A model generated the notes under the pieces. It worked only from the letters and a program-made list of their open reading frames with translations, was not told the DNA's origin and ran no database searches. Positions 1 through 12,366 of a stretch of DNA of 64,000 bases are shown here, one piece after another. How positions within the stretch are numbered: the stretch's first letter is position 1; each line of letters opens with the position of its first letter. The translations under genes and the position numbers were made by a program. The stretch covers positions 558,001 through 622,000 of the forward strand of contig CADCXA010000068.1 in assembly GCA_902806565.1 (NCBI GenBank), read 5' to 3'. The DNA comes from Hypoxylon rubiginosum. Lineage: Eukaryota; Ascomycota; Sordariomycetes; Xylariales; Hypoxylaceae.

Positions 1-2260
1 CGACAGGCCGTCGAGAATACCTGGGCCAGAACTGCAAAGGCCCAGCCGTCTCTGGCTGACAAGAAGCCTGCCCAAGGCGAGTGCATTGATTACAGTGAAC
101 TCGTCCTCGACGATCGTGATAGGTTGATTGAGGTATCTCGCGAGCCTGGAACCAACACGTGCGGTATGGTCGGATGGGTTATCAATGCTCGGACTCCCGA
201 ATATCCCAAGGGACGGAAGTTCGTGGTCGTCGCCAACGATATCACCTACAAGATTGGGTCTTTTGGCCCGAAGGAGGATCACTTCTTCAACAAGTGCACA
301 GAGTTAGCTCGCAGCATGGGCATCCCCCGTATCTACCTTTCGGCTAACTCTGGTGCGCGATTGGGTCTTGCGGATGAATTGATCCCGCACTTCAAGGTTG
401 CCTGGAACGACCCGCAGAAGCAGGAGGCAGGCTTCAAGTACCTCTACCTGGATGCTGAGGCCAAGAAGCGATTTGAGGACGGCGCTAGGCGCGACGTTAT
501 CACTGAGAAAGTTACAGAAAACGGCGAGACGCGTTACAAGATTGTCGCCATTGTCGGTGCCGAGGATGGTCTAGGTGTCGAGTGCTTGAGGGGCTCTGGT
601 CTCATCGCTGGTGCCACGAGCCGTGCCTACAACGACATTTTCACTGTTACTCTCATCACTTGCAGATCCATCGGTAAGTTGAACTATTCTCTTGAAATCT
701 TGAAATTGATCACTAACTTTCTCAGGTATTGGTGCATATCTCGTCCGTCTTGGTCAACGTGCAGTTCAAATCGAAGGCCAGCCGATTATCCTCACTGGTG
801 CTCAGGCTCTCAACAACCTCCTTGGCCGCGAAGTTTACACCTCCAACTTACAACTCGGTGGCACTCAGATCATGTACCGCAACGGTGTATCCCACTTGAC
901 TGCTAACGATGACTTCGCCGGTGTCTCAAAGATTGTGGAGTGGCTATCGTTTGTCCCCGCTCAGCGCAACCTCCCTGTGCCCATCACACCCAGCCTTGAC
1001 ACATGGGATCGTGAGATTATTTACAGCCCACCGAACAAGCAGCCACACGATGTTAGATGGCTCATCGGCGGTAAGCAGGATGAGGACGGCTTCCAGTCAG
1101 GTCTTTTCGATAAGGACTCCTTCGTCGAGACCCTCGGTGGTTGGGCCCGTACTGTCGTCGTCGGCCGAGCTCGCCTTGGCGGTATCCCAATGGGTATCAT
1201 TGCCGTAGAGACTCGAACTGTCGAGAATGTCACGCCAGCCGATCCCGCAAACCCTGATTCCGTGGAGCAGGTGAGCAACGAGGCTGGTGGTGTTTGGTAC
1301 CCCAACTCTGCGTTCAAGACTGCGCAGGCCATCAATGACTTCAACTATGGCGAGCAGCTTCCTCTCATGATCCTTGCCAATTGGCGAGGTTTCTCTGGTG
1401 GACAGCGCGATATGTACAACGAAGTCTTGAAGTACGGTTCGTACATCGTCGATGCTCTTGTCAAGTTTGAACAGCCCATCTTCGTGTACATTCCTCCATT
1501 CGGCGAGCTCCGTGGTGGTTCTTGGGTCGTCGTTGACCCAACCATCAACCCCGTTGCGATGGAGATGTACGCCGATGCCGAAGCTCGTGCCGGTGTCCTT
1601 GAACCGGAAGGTATTATCGGTATCAAGTACAGGAAGGAGAAGCAGCTAGAGACTATGTCTCGTCTTGACCCGACCTACGCTTCCCTTAAGAAGCAGGCTG
1701 CCGACAACAACCTGTCCAAGGAGGAGCACGATGAGATCAAGACCAGGATGTTGGAGCGCGAGAAGGCGCTACTGCCAATCTATGCTCAGATCAGCATTCA
1801 GTTCGCTGACTTGCACGACCGCGCCGGCCGCATGAAGGCTAAGGGGACCATTCGCGAAGTCCTCGAGTGGAAGAACGCCCGTCGCTTCTTCTACTGGCGT
1901 GTGCGCAGACGTCTCAACGAGGAGCACATCCTCAAGCGTCTGGCCGCAACTAGCGCGTCGAAGGCGAGCGACTCGAACAGTGCTGCCGCCACCGAGGACC
2001 GCAAGCACCACCTCCGCCTTCTGGCTGCCTGGTCTGGCATCGCGGACTTCGACCACAACGACCAGAGCGTGGTGACCTGGTACGAGGAGAACGCCAAGGT
2101 CATCGAGACCAAGGTCGAGCAGATCAAGGCCGACGCCGTCTCGCGCGAGATGGCCGATCTGCTGAGAGCGGACAAGGCTTCCGCCCTCAAGGGCCTGAAG
2201 GATATGCTGCACATGATGCCCCTGGGTGAACGGGAGGAGGTTATGAAGTACTTGAAGTAG
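1..2260 (+). CDS. ACC1: Acetyl-CoA carboxylase, C-terminal part (5' end outside window)
   Basis: Cytosolic multifunctional enzyme that makes malonyl-CoA for fatty acid and polyketide synthesis. Only the 3' portion is present. The reading frame is open from base 1, exon 1 ends at 673, a 52-nt intron spans 674-725, and the last exon is 726-2260 (stop TAG). Splicing joins ...LITCRSIG to IGAYLVRLGQRAVQIEG, the conserved carboxyltransferase sequence. Visible family marks are FGPKEDHFFNKCTELAR, SANSGARLGLADE, LGGTQIMYRNGVSHLT, RGFSGGQRDMYNEVLKYG and the C-terminal GEREEVMKYLK. These cover much of the carboxyltransferase N and C domains. The biotin carboxylase and biotinyl domains would lie upstream of the window. 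The gene is complete at its 3' end and shows no damage. Confidence 0.97.
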
Positions 2261-3478
2261 ACGTCGGGGGATGGGAGGAGGAGATCTAGGTAACGGTTGG
2301 TTGTGTAAATGGCACGGAAAGGTGACTGGACTACCTTTGGGCGGATGAGGGGGTTATAGACCATTAAAACTCGAGTGTGTATGTCTACGTCTTTGTCGGA
2401 GCCACGGTTGGAGCGCGTTTTTATTTTCTTCCAAAGTCTGCGATCCAGGGTTACGGCGGCGTGGCATTTTTTTTTTCATCATCGGTGCTTTTGAAACTTA
2501 TCGGTGTACAAACTCTATATATCTTCAATTGTTTTACGAGAATGAAGACTTCCGGTGTTATTGTTCCAATGCCTGAGTTTTCGGCGTCGTGACTAGACTT
2601 TGGATTGACTGGTTTGGATTGCCTTGCGTAGATATCTGAGCTACTTGCTGCTGGTGTGAACTTAGCTTTGGATAAGCCGCCTTGTCATTCTACGATATTT
2701 CGAGATTCGTACTGGGCGTAGAGAGGTATTGATGCCCAAACCCACAAACCACAATGCATGGACAGGTGACATTACTTGGACAGGAAGAACAAGTACGATG
2801 ATGCCGCTACTATAGTCATCCATTAGATGACGAGAGAAGGTCCTACATGGCAAAGGAAGCTGTCGATTAAGGTGACTGTATTTTACCCAAGATGGATTCG
2901 AATTCCGCTTGTTTGGGTAGGCATTTGAGGATCATTCACATCCGACCTCTAAGTTATCGTGTAAGCTTCGAATGGTCAGTAAATCGAAACGGGGCTACAA
3001 TGTAGGTGTAGAAGTGGCAGACCGCGGGATAGCTTAGGTGGGTAGTCATGGCGAGGCAGTGTGATACGTATTTAGGTAGTAGTAATGGTTGGTGGTATGT
3101 ATTTTACGGGCGAGTACTAGCACAAGACAATTCAAGAGAGAGAGAGAGAGTATGTGGGTATCTTGAAGAATGAGTATATCATTCAACCAGCATGCAATTA
3201 GAAATTAGACTAGACTAGAAAATCGTCCGAGGACGAAGAGCAACCATATCTTCTTGTCCACACCAAACATTATAGTTTTTTTTTTCCTTAGAGGCCTCGA
3301 ACGACTGCTTCGCCATTCTGGCTTTCGTGATGGTGAAATCCTGTAAATGCAATCAACCCCAACGCCGCCACCAGCATTATTCGTTACATTCGGTTTCGAT
3401 GGACGGAAAGAAAGGTCTTTCGACGCGGGTATTTCTTAATCCTCCCAGCGGTGTGAATGAGTTCTTCGCGATCAGGCT
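2261..3478. other. Intergenic, convergent 3' flanks
   Basis: This lies between the ends of ACC1 and the minus-strand coiled-coil gene, so it should hold two 3' UTRs. It contains an (AG)8 microsatellite at 3135-3150 and T runs near 2467 and 3278. I see no gene in it. Confidence 0.6.
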
Positions 3479-4528
3479 TTACGGCTGTCCCATGTGATTG
3501 ATCAATGCGTTCAGGTCTGTGAAGCTCGATTCGGTGAAAGTGGGTCGAAAGAAACCGCCGGTCGTGTTGAGATTCTTGATAACTACGCGCGGGTCGAGCT
3601 CGGGGCCGTTGCCTTGATCGATGGTGTCATAGACGCTGAATGACAGACGAGCCACATCGAAGCTGATGATATCTTGGAACGTCTGACGTTCTCGGAGCTG
3701 GTAGCGTCGAGGAATAATGGGTCTGGTCAAGCCCTCACGGTCGGGGGCCGCGTCGGCAGGTGCGGCAGCGTCGGGGGTGCTGGAGAGGTACTCGTAGGCG
3801 TACATGATCCAGAGCGGTTTGTGTAACTTCTCCACGTCTACCGTCAGGTAGAAGTTCGTAGACGAGTACTGGGGCGGCATATCCTTGGCCTTTGAGTCGC
3901 GAACCCAGATCTCCCCCACGACGAGGACGCGGCGGGGCACCCAGGGGACCTGGATCGGGTACTCGACGTCCATGATCCGCTCTTGGCAGGTGATCAGGAG
4001 CGGGTCGGCGTCTACTCCTCCCACGCAGTCGCACATACGGCCTCCGCGCAGGCATCGAGGCAGCATGACGAGAGCGTGCTGGTGAGCAGGGCGGACGACG
4101 TAGGCGATTCCGTCCTCGGGCGACCACAAGACGTGATCAGATATGGCGAACAACGCATCCCGCTTGGCCGTGGCCCAGGCCTGCATCCCTTCGGGGGTGA
4201 GCGTGAAGTCCTGGAGGAATGCGAGGAGGTTGCGCTGCTCGATTTTGTTATTCAGGACTGGTGCTCCCGCCGCCGCGTTCAAACGGGCATTGGCGATCGT
4301 TAGCTTCCCCTCCAGTTCCCTGGTGCGCTCTTTCTCTGCAGACAGGTTCTGGTTGGTCTGCTCTAGCGCGGCGTACATCCGCTGGATTTCGTCTAGCGCG
4401 GCGTACGTCTGCTGGACTTCGTTGCTCCCACTGCTGGGTTTGGGAGTAGGGCCTTGGTTAAAGGAGCGGCGAGGCTCACCGCGGAAAGGTTGGTCGCCCT
4501 TAAAGGGATCGTAGGGAACGTTGCCCAT
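3479..4528 (-). CDS. Orphan protein with N-terminal coiled coil
   Basis: Single-exon, 349 residues, and no family recognised. Residues about 38-85 are a heptad-rich charged helix that likely forms a coiled coil. It contains a short internal duplication (QTYAALDEIQ / RMYAALEQTN). The rest is a globular-looking region with cysteines (PRCLRGGRMCDCVGG, LLITCQER), a stretch PWVPRRVLVVGEIWVRD and a C-terminal sequence GGFFRPTFTESSF. There is no signal peptide or membrane segment. The first 40 residues are Pro/Gly/Ser-rich and likely disordered. The reading frame is long, codon use is G/C-biased as in neighbouring genes, and there are no stops, so I take it as real. It could be a lineage-specific gene. 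Confidence 0.7.
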   Translation of the reverse strand: MGNVPYDPFKGDQPFRGEPRRSFNQGPTPKPSSGSNEVQQTYAALDEIQRMYAALEQTNQNLSAEKERTRELEGKLTIANARLNAAAGAPVLNNKIEQRNLLAFLQDFTLTPEGMQAWATAKRDALFAISDHVLWSPEDGIAYVVRPAHQHALVMLPRCLRGGRMCDCVGGVDADPLLITCQERIMDVEYPIQVPWVPRRVLVVGEIWVRDSKAKDMPPQYSSTNFYLTVDVEKLHKPLWIMYAYEYLSSTPDAAAPADAAPDREGLTRPIIPRRYQLRERQTFQDIISFDVARLSFSVYDTIDQGNGPELDPRVVIKNLNTTGGFFRPTFTESSFTDLNALINHMGQP

Positions 4529-5246
4529 AGTGATAGCTGGGACGATGAAGCTGAGATTAGAGGATTATGTTTAGCTGAAAGATGTAGGTACTTTGTCCAA
4601 GACGATGAACTCGAAAGCGTAGAGCGAGAGACGGTTACTATTACTAGTAAACTCCCAAACGACGAAGGGAAGTTGAGTTGTTCAAGTCTGAATTTGGTGT
4701 TGAAAGTGAGAATGTTGAGAGTGAGGAGGGTGGGTGGAAAAACGTGTGCAAAGAAAATGAAAATTTGGGAGACGCGTCTGGAGTAAACAGGGTTTTGCTT
4801 GTGGAAAATTCACAGACGGCGTCGAGAACAAGCACGGAAGGAACCATACTAGGTAACCGGCTCGGTTACTCGGCTGGCACTCGAATAACCGCCAGGGTCA
4901 GTAACGATACGTACCGCCGTTACTTAGGGGATGTTTGTATCTAACAGGCCTCTGGGCGGGACATCTCGAGCACCCAAGGCAGGTGCATGTGCCTACCTAA
5001 GTGATATGAGTACTGATTCCAAGACAAACAGCCAGTATCAAGGCAATTAGTGAACGATATAGGTAGGTAGGTACCTTGATTAAGATTTGCTCTCGCTATC
5101 CCCCCCTGGTATTGTATTTTACAAGCCCTGCTGCAAACCACAATGCTCTTTCTTTCCCCTTTTGTGATTCGAAGGGAATACATCAATACATCCCATACCG
5201 ATTAGCCGAATCGATGATCTGGCTGCTTCTCCTTTTCCACCTCAAA
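4529..5246. other. Intergenic
   Basis: This is the upstream region of the coiled-coil gene and the 3' flank of ERG24. It holds an AGGTAGGTAGGTACCTT block at about 5061-5077, one of many such motifs in the window. Short open frames here have no recognisable content. Confidence 0.55.
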
Positions 5247-6886
5247 TCAATAGATACCAGGGACGATCTTGTACTTGACGATGCTCTTGTACTTCTCCCA
5301 ATCCTCTCCATATTTCTTCGCACACTTTTCGTTGTCTCGGCTGTCACGATGGACTAGCAAAACGGCGAAGTAGAGAACGTAGAAGTAGGTGAATATCATG
5401 CCCCAGTACTTGGCCGGGCCCTGTACGATCTCCCTGCCGTCAAGCATCGTGATCGCTCCCTCAGCACCGGTACCCGCCGATAGGATTGCGTAGCCGGCAA
5501 AGCCAGTAGGGAGAGCGTATGACCATGATTGCAACCAGTCGCCGCAGTAGTTGATGTGTCTTGCGATACCCCACCAGCCCGACGTCATCAGACGTGAGCC
5601 TGTCTTGGTCTCAATGTAGCTGATATGGGCAACGCGAGGGTCGTCGGGGTTAGTACGGAAGACGTTCTTCTGAGAGTTGCTCAGGCGGAAAATAGAGAAC
5701 CCCACGACGAGGATAACAGAGACTCCCGCGAGACCGAGCCACCCGAGGTTAACAGGATGAGTGGACAAGTATCTTGCCTGTTGGCTGTAGATGAACGGGA
5801 CCCAGACGAGGTCGCCGAAGGAAAGCATGAAACCGAAGCCATCATTGATGATATCGATGGTAGTAAGAATGGCAGGCTCCATAAAAATACCGTCGAGGAT
5901 GTAGACGGTCTGCACGACAGAGATTAAGACGATGCTGTCACTCACAAAGCCGAAGGTGCGATATTGCTTGGCGATAAAAGCGAGGTTGAGGATGGCCCAT
6001 CCAAGCATACCAGGGCGCAGTTCCATCCACTCCTTGATATCAATTTCCCCGATGAAAGGAAGCGTGACTCGGGGATTAAGTTCTCGTCCCATATAAAAGT
6101 CATATATGAGATTGCCGGAACAGCCACCTGCAGCAAGCAAGCGGTGCTGAGGATCGCCCGGCTTCACAGAAAAACTGCGAACATAGACGAATGCGGCGAG
6201 GGCATACGCAATCATGATATTGGCGCTTAGAATTTGCAGATAATTATCAGCAATGAATGTCCACAGAGGGAATTCAGCTCCCATCGAAATGGTACCAGCA
6301 AGACAAATGGCAAGAGTGAAGGTAGCCGAGGAGAATGCTAGAACAAATTACGTTAGTTGAATCTGATCTGTATCATCATTCTGGCGAGGACACATACCGT
6401 TGAACCTGTACTTGAGTCTCCCCCCAGATGAGAGTACCGTTCCCTCGACTTCGGTAGCAGGCAGAATGCGATATAGAAGAGCGCTGAAAAGGTAGTATGC
6501 CACGGTCCAGCCCGTGCCCTTCCAGCTGGCTAGACCCCATATACCGTCCTCCGGCCATCCCACCTCGGCTTTCAATTGTTCGACGGACAGAGTCTTCGGG
6601 CTCAATAGCGACGGCGCGGGACAGCCAGACAAGTCATTGCAGGCAAAGGTAAAGACGTAACAGAGAATTGGTAGGCCAAAGGTAATGGCAGCAGTGCCGA
6701 ATCTAAACAAAATTTTTATACAATATTAGCTCGAGATCCCCTATTTTCACCATCACCACCGCAAGAAGACGTTGGCATTGACATAGACATAGACATGGAA
6801 TAAAACACTTACGGTCCTCCAAACTCGTATCCGTGGGATTCACGCCAGCTACGCGCAGGGTCTGCCTTCTTCGACTTTGGAGCCAT
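5247..6886 (-). CDS. ERG24: C-14 sterol reductase (ERG24 family)
   Basis: ER-membrane enzyme that reduces the delta-14 double bond of sterol intermediates with NADPH in ergosterol synthesis; the family is the target of morpholine fungicides. Exons on the minus strand are 6886-6813, 6702-6398 and 6337-5247, coding 489 residues, the usual family length. Splices rejoin EFGG/PFGTAAITFG and KYRFN/AFSSATF. Both family signatures are seen: GNLIYDFYMGRELNPR and GWWGIARHINYCGDWLQSWS. The C-terminus ends YGEDWEKYKSIVKYKIVPGIY-like, as in sterol reductases. There are many hydrophobic segments. The start ATG at 6886 gives the basic cytosolic N-terminus MAPKSKKADP. It is divergently transcribed from the MRH-domain gene. 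C-14 reductase is preferred over ERG4 because of the overall length and N-terminal GLPILCYVFTFACND region. Confidence 0.93.
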
Positions 6887-7878
6887 GTTCGGAGCTAGGT
6901 AGAGGTATGCTCTGCTGAGAATTTGCTTGTGTTGAAGTTCGTTGACGTAGTACTTGTTTTTTTTTTCTTTTTACCCCAGGAGCGGGCTCTTATTATAAGC
7001 CGGTATACTTTTCGTTTGCAACATACGTCTATTGATTCTTTCACGAATACGAATCGAGCCGGCTCTCCGAGTTCCCGTATGGTATGATAGATACGTTTGA
7101 TAGATACGTACGAAGTAGCACGAAGTAGGTAGAAGTTGAAGACCCTTATGTCTCCTGCCGGTAATCTTGGCTTCCGGGTGACATGATTGTTGACGTTAGT
7201 ATTTGTTTAATACCACACTAAATACCACCCTAAGCACATACATGACCTCTCCCTTCTCCAAGCTCATGTGGAGACCCCAATTTCTTACAGGGCAATGCCT
7301 AGCCGCTTCTGTAAATACCTCCCTATCCACAGGGCTAGGTACATTTCTAGTTAATTTTATAGGGAAATACATGACGAGATGTGTCTTGTGCCAAGAATTA
7401 ACTTGGGAAATCGAAACTTCATTAGCCAATCAAACAAAACAGAATACGGCGGCAGCTAAAACGTGCGGATGTGTACCTAGGTACTTAGGTACCTTAGGAT
7501 CTTCAATCTAGGGGGGTCCGTAATTGTGCAGCAATCGGGGGGGCAGTGCTAAGAATAACTGACGGCTCAAACGGGAAGTCGGCAACTTGGCTTAAACAAT
7601 TTGGATCAACTATCAACTTCGAGAAGAGAAAACGGTAGCCGATAGGTGATGACGAGAGAATTTCGCTTTTGTGTCGCTCATTTTACCATTTACAAGTCCA
7701 TGACTTAGATCGTCTCAATAATTCCCTAGCGCAAAGGGCGCATTTGTTTGCTGAAGCCGAGAAAGGAACTGCCTAAACGCCATCCATTACCCATCTACCA
7801 TCTACCATCCATCCACCCATCCACCCATACATCGCTCGACTGCGACGTAATCTCGATACGACGAGCCATTTCGTAATC
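6887..7878. promoter_or_regulatory. Divergent promoter region, ERG24 / MRH gene
   Basis: This shared upstream region of two divergent genes is 992 bp. It includes poly-T tracts near 6957, a TACCTAGGTACTTAGGTACC block at 7474-7498 and an imperfect CATC/ATCC repeat at about 7781-7833 just before the plus-strand start codon. I could not assign specific factor sites. Confidence 0.45.
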
Positions 7879-9028
7879 ATGCGCTTCTCTTCAGAACCAC
7901 GGCCGCTGTGCTCAGCAATACTCTGCCTTCTCTCCCTCTCCTCCGTTTCCTTCGCCGCCGATGCCGACAAGACCACTACTTCCACTGCCTGTACGGCCTC
8001 GTCAACGTCGGGCGCCTTTTTCGACCTAAGACCCGATACAGCCCAGAAGAAGAGTCCGGACGGGTCGAAGCCAGCATATGGAGGGCCTATGGTAGATTAC
8101 CACGCCAGAGGCTACGACTACGGATCCAATTTCACGCTTAACATATGCGGCGCGGTAGTAGAGCCGGTCGACGGCGTCATTGGCGTCGAGGACAGCAAAT
8201 GGCAGAATATCAGCGCATATTACACTTCGAAAGGGGATGTCTACAGCCTAGGTTTGCAGTCGGGCGCGTTGGTATCGAGGGGCAAGGAGCTGGTATTGCA
8301 GTACACAGGAGGGTCGCCTTGCGGGAAAAGTAAGAAGAGGGACGAGTCGGATGTCGAGAAGAGGAGCTTTACCCACTCGGGTGCCGCCTATAGGGATCCG
8401 GACTACGGGCGCGACGAGGATGCGCCGGCGGCCTCGGCAACCCACACGGCGAAAGCCACCAAGGAAACCGACGAGCCGAAGCGGAGGAAGTCGGCCACTA
8501 TATTCTTTAGCTGCGACAGGGACCCGGGGGCTGGTGCGGCCCAGGTCTCCTTCATCGCGACGGACCCGGACGAGTGCTCATACGTTTTCAAGGCCAAGTC
8601 GCAGCACGCATGCGCGGGCGTGGAGCCGCACAAGCCGGGCAGCGTGGGGCCCGGGTCGGTGTTTATGATCATCTTCGCGATCGCCATTTTAGTCTATCTG
8701 CTAGGTGGCATCTTCTACCAGCGGACGGTGGCGCACGCGAGGGGCTGGAAACAACTACCAAACTACACGCTCTGGGCTAGCGTGTGGAGTTTCATATGTG
8801 TAAGCATCCCTTACACGGTCACTATACATTCAAAATCTGCAATACGTGATGTGAAGCTAACTTCTAACGTAGGATTTCTTCGTCATTGCTACCTCGTCCT
8901 GTGCTCGGCTTCTTCCGAACCGGAGAGGGTACCACTACATATCGGGATCGCCGGCCGGAAGGGGACGAAGCAACCGAGAAGACGAAAACCGGTTGATCGA
9001 CCAATATGATGAGGAGTGGGAGGATTGA
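7879..9028 (+). CDS. MRH-domain (mannose-6-phosphate receptor-like) membrane protein
   Basis: Likely type I membrane sorting receptor of the Golgi/endosome, related to yeast Mrl1 and Atg27. Exons 7879-8799 and 8873-9028 give 358 residues. Residues 1-27 are a signal peptide (ends SSVSFA). The lumenal part has spaced cysteines (FTLNICGAV, GGSPCGK, FFSCDRD, DECSYVF, QHACAG), the pattern of an MRH fold. One membrane segment follows at about 258-280 (FMIIFAIAILVYLLGGIFY). The cytosolic tail begins RGWKQLPNYTLW; the second exon adds the family-typical RRGYHYISGSP and the acidic end DQYDEEWED. A KR-rich insert with PAASATHTAKAT looks disordered and could be processed. The tail resembles the receptor type more than typical Atg27; which of the two it is remains open. 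Confidence 0.82.
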
Positions 9029-9954
9029 TTTGGTTTTTTTTTTTTTGGTTCCTGCTTTTTCTTCCTTTTTTTTAATACTGCATATGTCATAATAGACACT
9101 TGAAGACACTACACCATAGAACAGCCACGGTCAGACGAAGATGACGGGCGTTTATCAAATGAGACGGGCATGATATGATTATGTATCCTTTAGGCTGCTT
9201 GCTGCTTTATTTGGGTCTGATGCGGCAGGGCGGCGCAAAAATGTAGTTGTACAATATGTCTTTGGGAAGCTGAAAAATTATTAGCATGTTTCAAGGCGAG
9301 ACCTCTAAGTAAGCCCTATCATTCGATTGCAGTACCAACGACTTGATAAAAAAGGAGAGAAAAAAAGGTACTGGTGAGATTTCATGTCCCATTGAAGATA
9401 TCTTACTGCGGTGGCGAGATTGAGATCCTTTCGCTACTGCGACATCTAAATTGCGGCCGTCTGCTGAGCCGCAAGATCTGTCACTTTGATGATGTGTCGT
9501 CGTTGCGGGCGGCGAAGCGACGGCATAGGAATATATCTAACCCATTCGGTTAGGTTGCTTGGTCGTCGAAGGCCGCTTTGGCTGGCTTGCCCTCTCAATA
9601 CGAGACACTGTACGTTTGGACCTCCTTAAAAACCCACCCCCCAAGAGCACGACCGACGGTGGGCTCATTCTAGACCCATCTGTTTGAAGGCCGATGGGAT
9701 TTCTCTCTTAAAATGCCCCGATCCGCGTGATACAAGACATCCACCATCCCATAGACGCGATGGATCTTCTTCGTATGCATCTGTTTGCTTGAGCCACAAA
9801 CTCGTTTGTTTTCTTCGTCGTTTCTGCTTCTTATTATCACGTTCGTTCGTCGGCGGGACCTTCACTCGTTTTTCCCTTTCTTTTATTTATTTTATTTTTA
9901 TTCTATTCTCGCTCGCTTATTCTCGTATAGAAATAGTAAGCACTTGTATTAAAC
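9029..9954. other. Intergenic, upstream of GH5 gene
   Basis: It holds the 3' flank of the MRH gene and a pyrimidine-rich stretch at about 9785-9920 next to the GH5 start, typical of fungal promoters. I saw no CreA site that I could defend. Confidence 0.45.
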
Positions 9955-11611
9955 ATGTACTTTAACAAGTTTTTTCTGTTGTCAGCGATCCCGGTTGCAT
10001 TTGCGAAAGTCCAATATCTGGTGTGTAATACATGCGACTTGATGAAGAGGTTCCCATACTAACATGACAACGCAAGGGAGTCGCCATAGCAGGAGGCGAC
10101 TTTGGATGCCAAATCGATGTAAGAATTACCTCGAATGAGTAGCTAGGGTATGGGGTCTAGGATTAACGATTGCTGAAGGGTTCATGTCCTACCGGCTCTA
10201 CACAACTCCCAATCAATAACGATGGGGTCGCGCAGATGCAACACTTCGTCAAAGACGACAGCATCAATCTGTTAAGATTACGTACGGGTGATACCTATAT
10301 TCGTTATATCTTGATAGTGTGGACTAATGAACCAGCGCAGCGATATCATGGCAGTTCCTCGTCAACAACAAGTTGGGAGGGAACCTCGACACCGCCAACC
10401 TAGCCAAGTATGACCAACTGATGCAGGCATGTCTAGCTACCGGCGCCAACTGCATGATCGATATTCACAACTTCGCTCGTTGGAATGGCGGGATTATCGG
10501 ACAAGGCGGGCCAACAGACGACCAATTCGTTAGTCTCTGGAAGCAACTGGCAACCAAGTACGCCGATAGCGACAGAGTCGTGTTCGAGCTTATGAACGAG
10601 CCGCACGACCTCGATGTGGGCATATGGGCCAACACTTGCCAGAAGGTGGTTACCGCGATCAGGGAGGCGGGCGCGACGACCCAGATGATCCTACTGCCGG
10701 GGACAAATTTCGACAGCGCGGCGACACTGCCTACGAGTGGCGGTGCAGAGCAGCTTTTAGTCATCAAGAACCCCGACGGGACGACAGATAACCTGCTTTT
10801 GGATGTCCATAAATACCTGGACGAAGACAATTCCGGGACGCATACTGAGTGCACGACGGATAATACCGATGCGTTCAACGGCCTCGCCGAGTTCTTGAGA
10901 GGAAAGGGGCGGAAGGGTTTTGTCAGCGAGACGGGAGCGTCGCAGGATGCCTCTGTAAGTCATGTCACTCTGACTTCCTTTGCTAATCTCTAATGAAGTT
11001 TTCAGTGCTTCACATCCTTCTGCGCTCAGAACTCCCTGATCAACGAGAACTCGGATGTCTTCGTGGGGCTCGTCGGCTGGGGTGCGGGTAGTTTCGACAC
11101 TTCATACGTGCTGAGTTTGACTCCGTCGAAGCAGAACGGAAAATTAGTCGATAACAAGCTTATGTCGCAATGCCTGATCGCCACCTGGGCAAACTCCAAC
11201 GACACACCGGCAAGGGACCCATTGCCATCGGTTCTATCGTCCCCTACTCTGTCCATTACGGGCTCGACGACAGAGGCTCTGCTTACCGCCACTCCCACCG
11301 TCACCCTCACCGCAACTGCATCCGGAACCACAACTCGATCAATATCGAAAGCCACCCAAGCAGCGTCCGAACCGGTTATAACGGTCCAGATCGCATCCGA
11401 CACGACCGTGCTCGGGACGGCGTCGCTGCCGTCGAGCCTGACGACTCTGATCACGGCCGAGGGCATGCCCGGGGATGCGTCGTACAGCATCGCGCTAGCG
11501 CAACCGACTAGCACGCAGACGACCCCGTCCGCGACACCGACGGGTGGAGCGCCTTCGGTCCGAACGCCAGCGCTGCTCTGGGGTTGCGTGCTGGGATCCC
11601 TATTCTTTTGA
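9955..11611 (+). CDS. Secreted GH5 endoglucanase with predicted GPI anchor
   Basis: Hydrolyses beta-1,4-glucan, probably at the cell surface. Five exons: 9955-10020, 10077-10118, 10179-10281, 10341-10954, 11006-11611; 476 residues. Residues 1-17 are a signal peptide (MYFNKFFLLSAIPVAFA). The mature start KVQYLGVAIAGGDFGCQID and the sequences RLPISWQFLVNN and GANCMIDIHNFARW match GH5_5 endoglucanases of the Trichoderma Cel5A type. The acid/base Glu lies in ELMNEPHD (about residue 157) and the nucleophile Glu in GFVSETGAS (about 266). Unlike Cel5A, there is no cellulose-binding module at the N-terminus. After the catalytic domain comes a Ser/Thr-rich tail of about 120 residues ending in a hydrophobic stretch (ALLWGCVLGSLFF), the form of a GPI-anchor signal. 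Confidence 0.92.
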
Positions 11612-12366
11612 TTACCAAACAACTTGATGGACCACGCTAGATGTTGAACGAGAAGGGCATGCTTGAAAGTGTGCCAGTATGAGATAGATGCACGCGATTG
11701 ATGCTTACGGATTGATGATAGGATGTATAACACTGCAATTAGGACCGGCCTGATAGATTCCTTTACTTCCCAGGCAGATAGATGAAGGGTCTAATGCAGG
11801 TTTCTCGCGTACCTAGGAATGTAGATATGTATTTTACATGAGTTATGTATATACCATATACCCCTTTTAATATGGGTTCCTTTGACATGTGTATTACCTA
11901 CCTGGTAGAGAGAATGCTGAGGTGACAGTGCGATTTTCTTACCAAGATATTGAGTGTAGTAACAATCACAGGCATTGTTATAACCTTGGATCTAGTAGAA
12001 AAGGAGGAAGAGGTAAATAATAGAAGTTATCTCACATGAGGCACAATTTAATATGCAGACTCATTGTTGTATCACGTCCTTTGTCTGTTGTAGATATCTG
12101 CATCAGCCCTTGCTGACTGAGAGACTACGCAGTACCGTTTAAATGGGACTGTGTACACTGTCCTTTGTACCTGCCTACAATGTCCCCTCACCTAACGTCA
12201 TTGCACTGCCAGGCACCTAGCACGATCCAATAGCATCCACCCGATCAACTGTCAACCGCCAGCCTCATTCCGAGGTCCCGTGCCTTATTTTCCATGCTAA
12301 GAAGGGTACCCATTTCCCCTTATTCCAGGTAATACGCATTCAATAGTTGATTCCTCTGTACGAAAA
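11612..12366. other. Intergenic
   Basis: AT-rich 3' flank of the GH5 gene and upstream region of the Ybp2-family gene. I see nothing else in it. Confidence 0.5.

Noticed and set aside
2893..2906. B-box-like GGATTCGAATTCC near ACC1
   Set aside because: Does not match the tRNA B-box closely, no A box or cloverleaf nearby.
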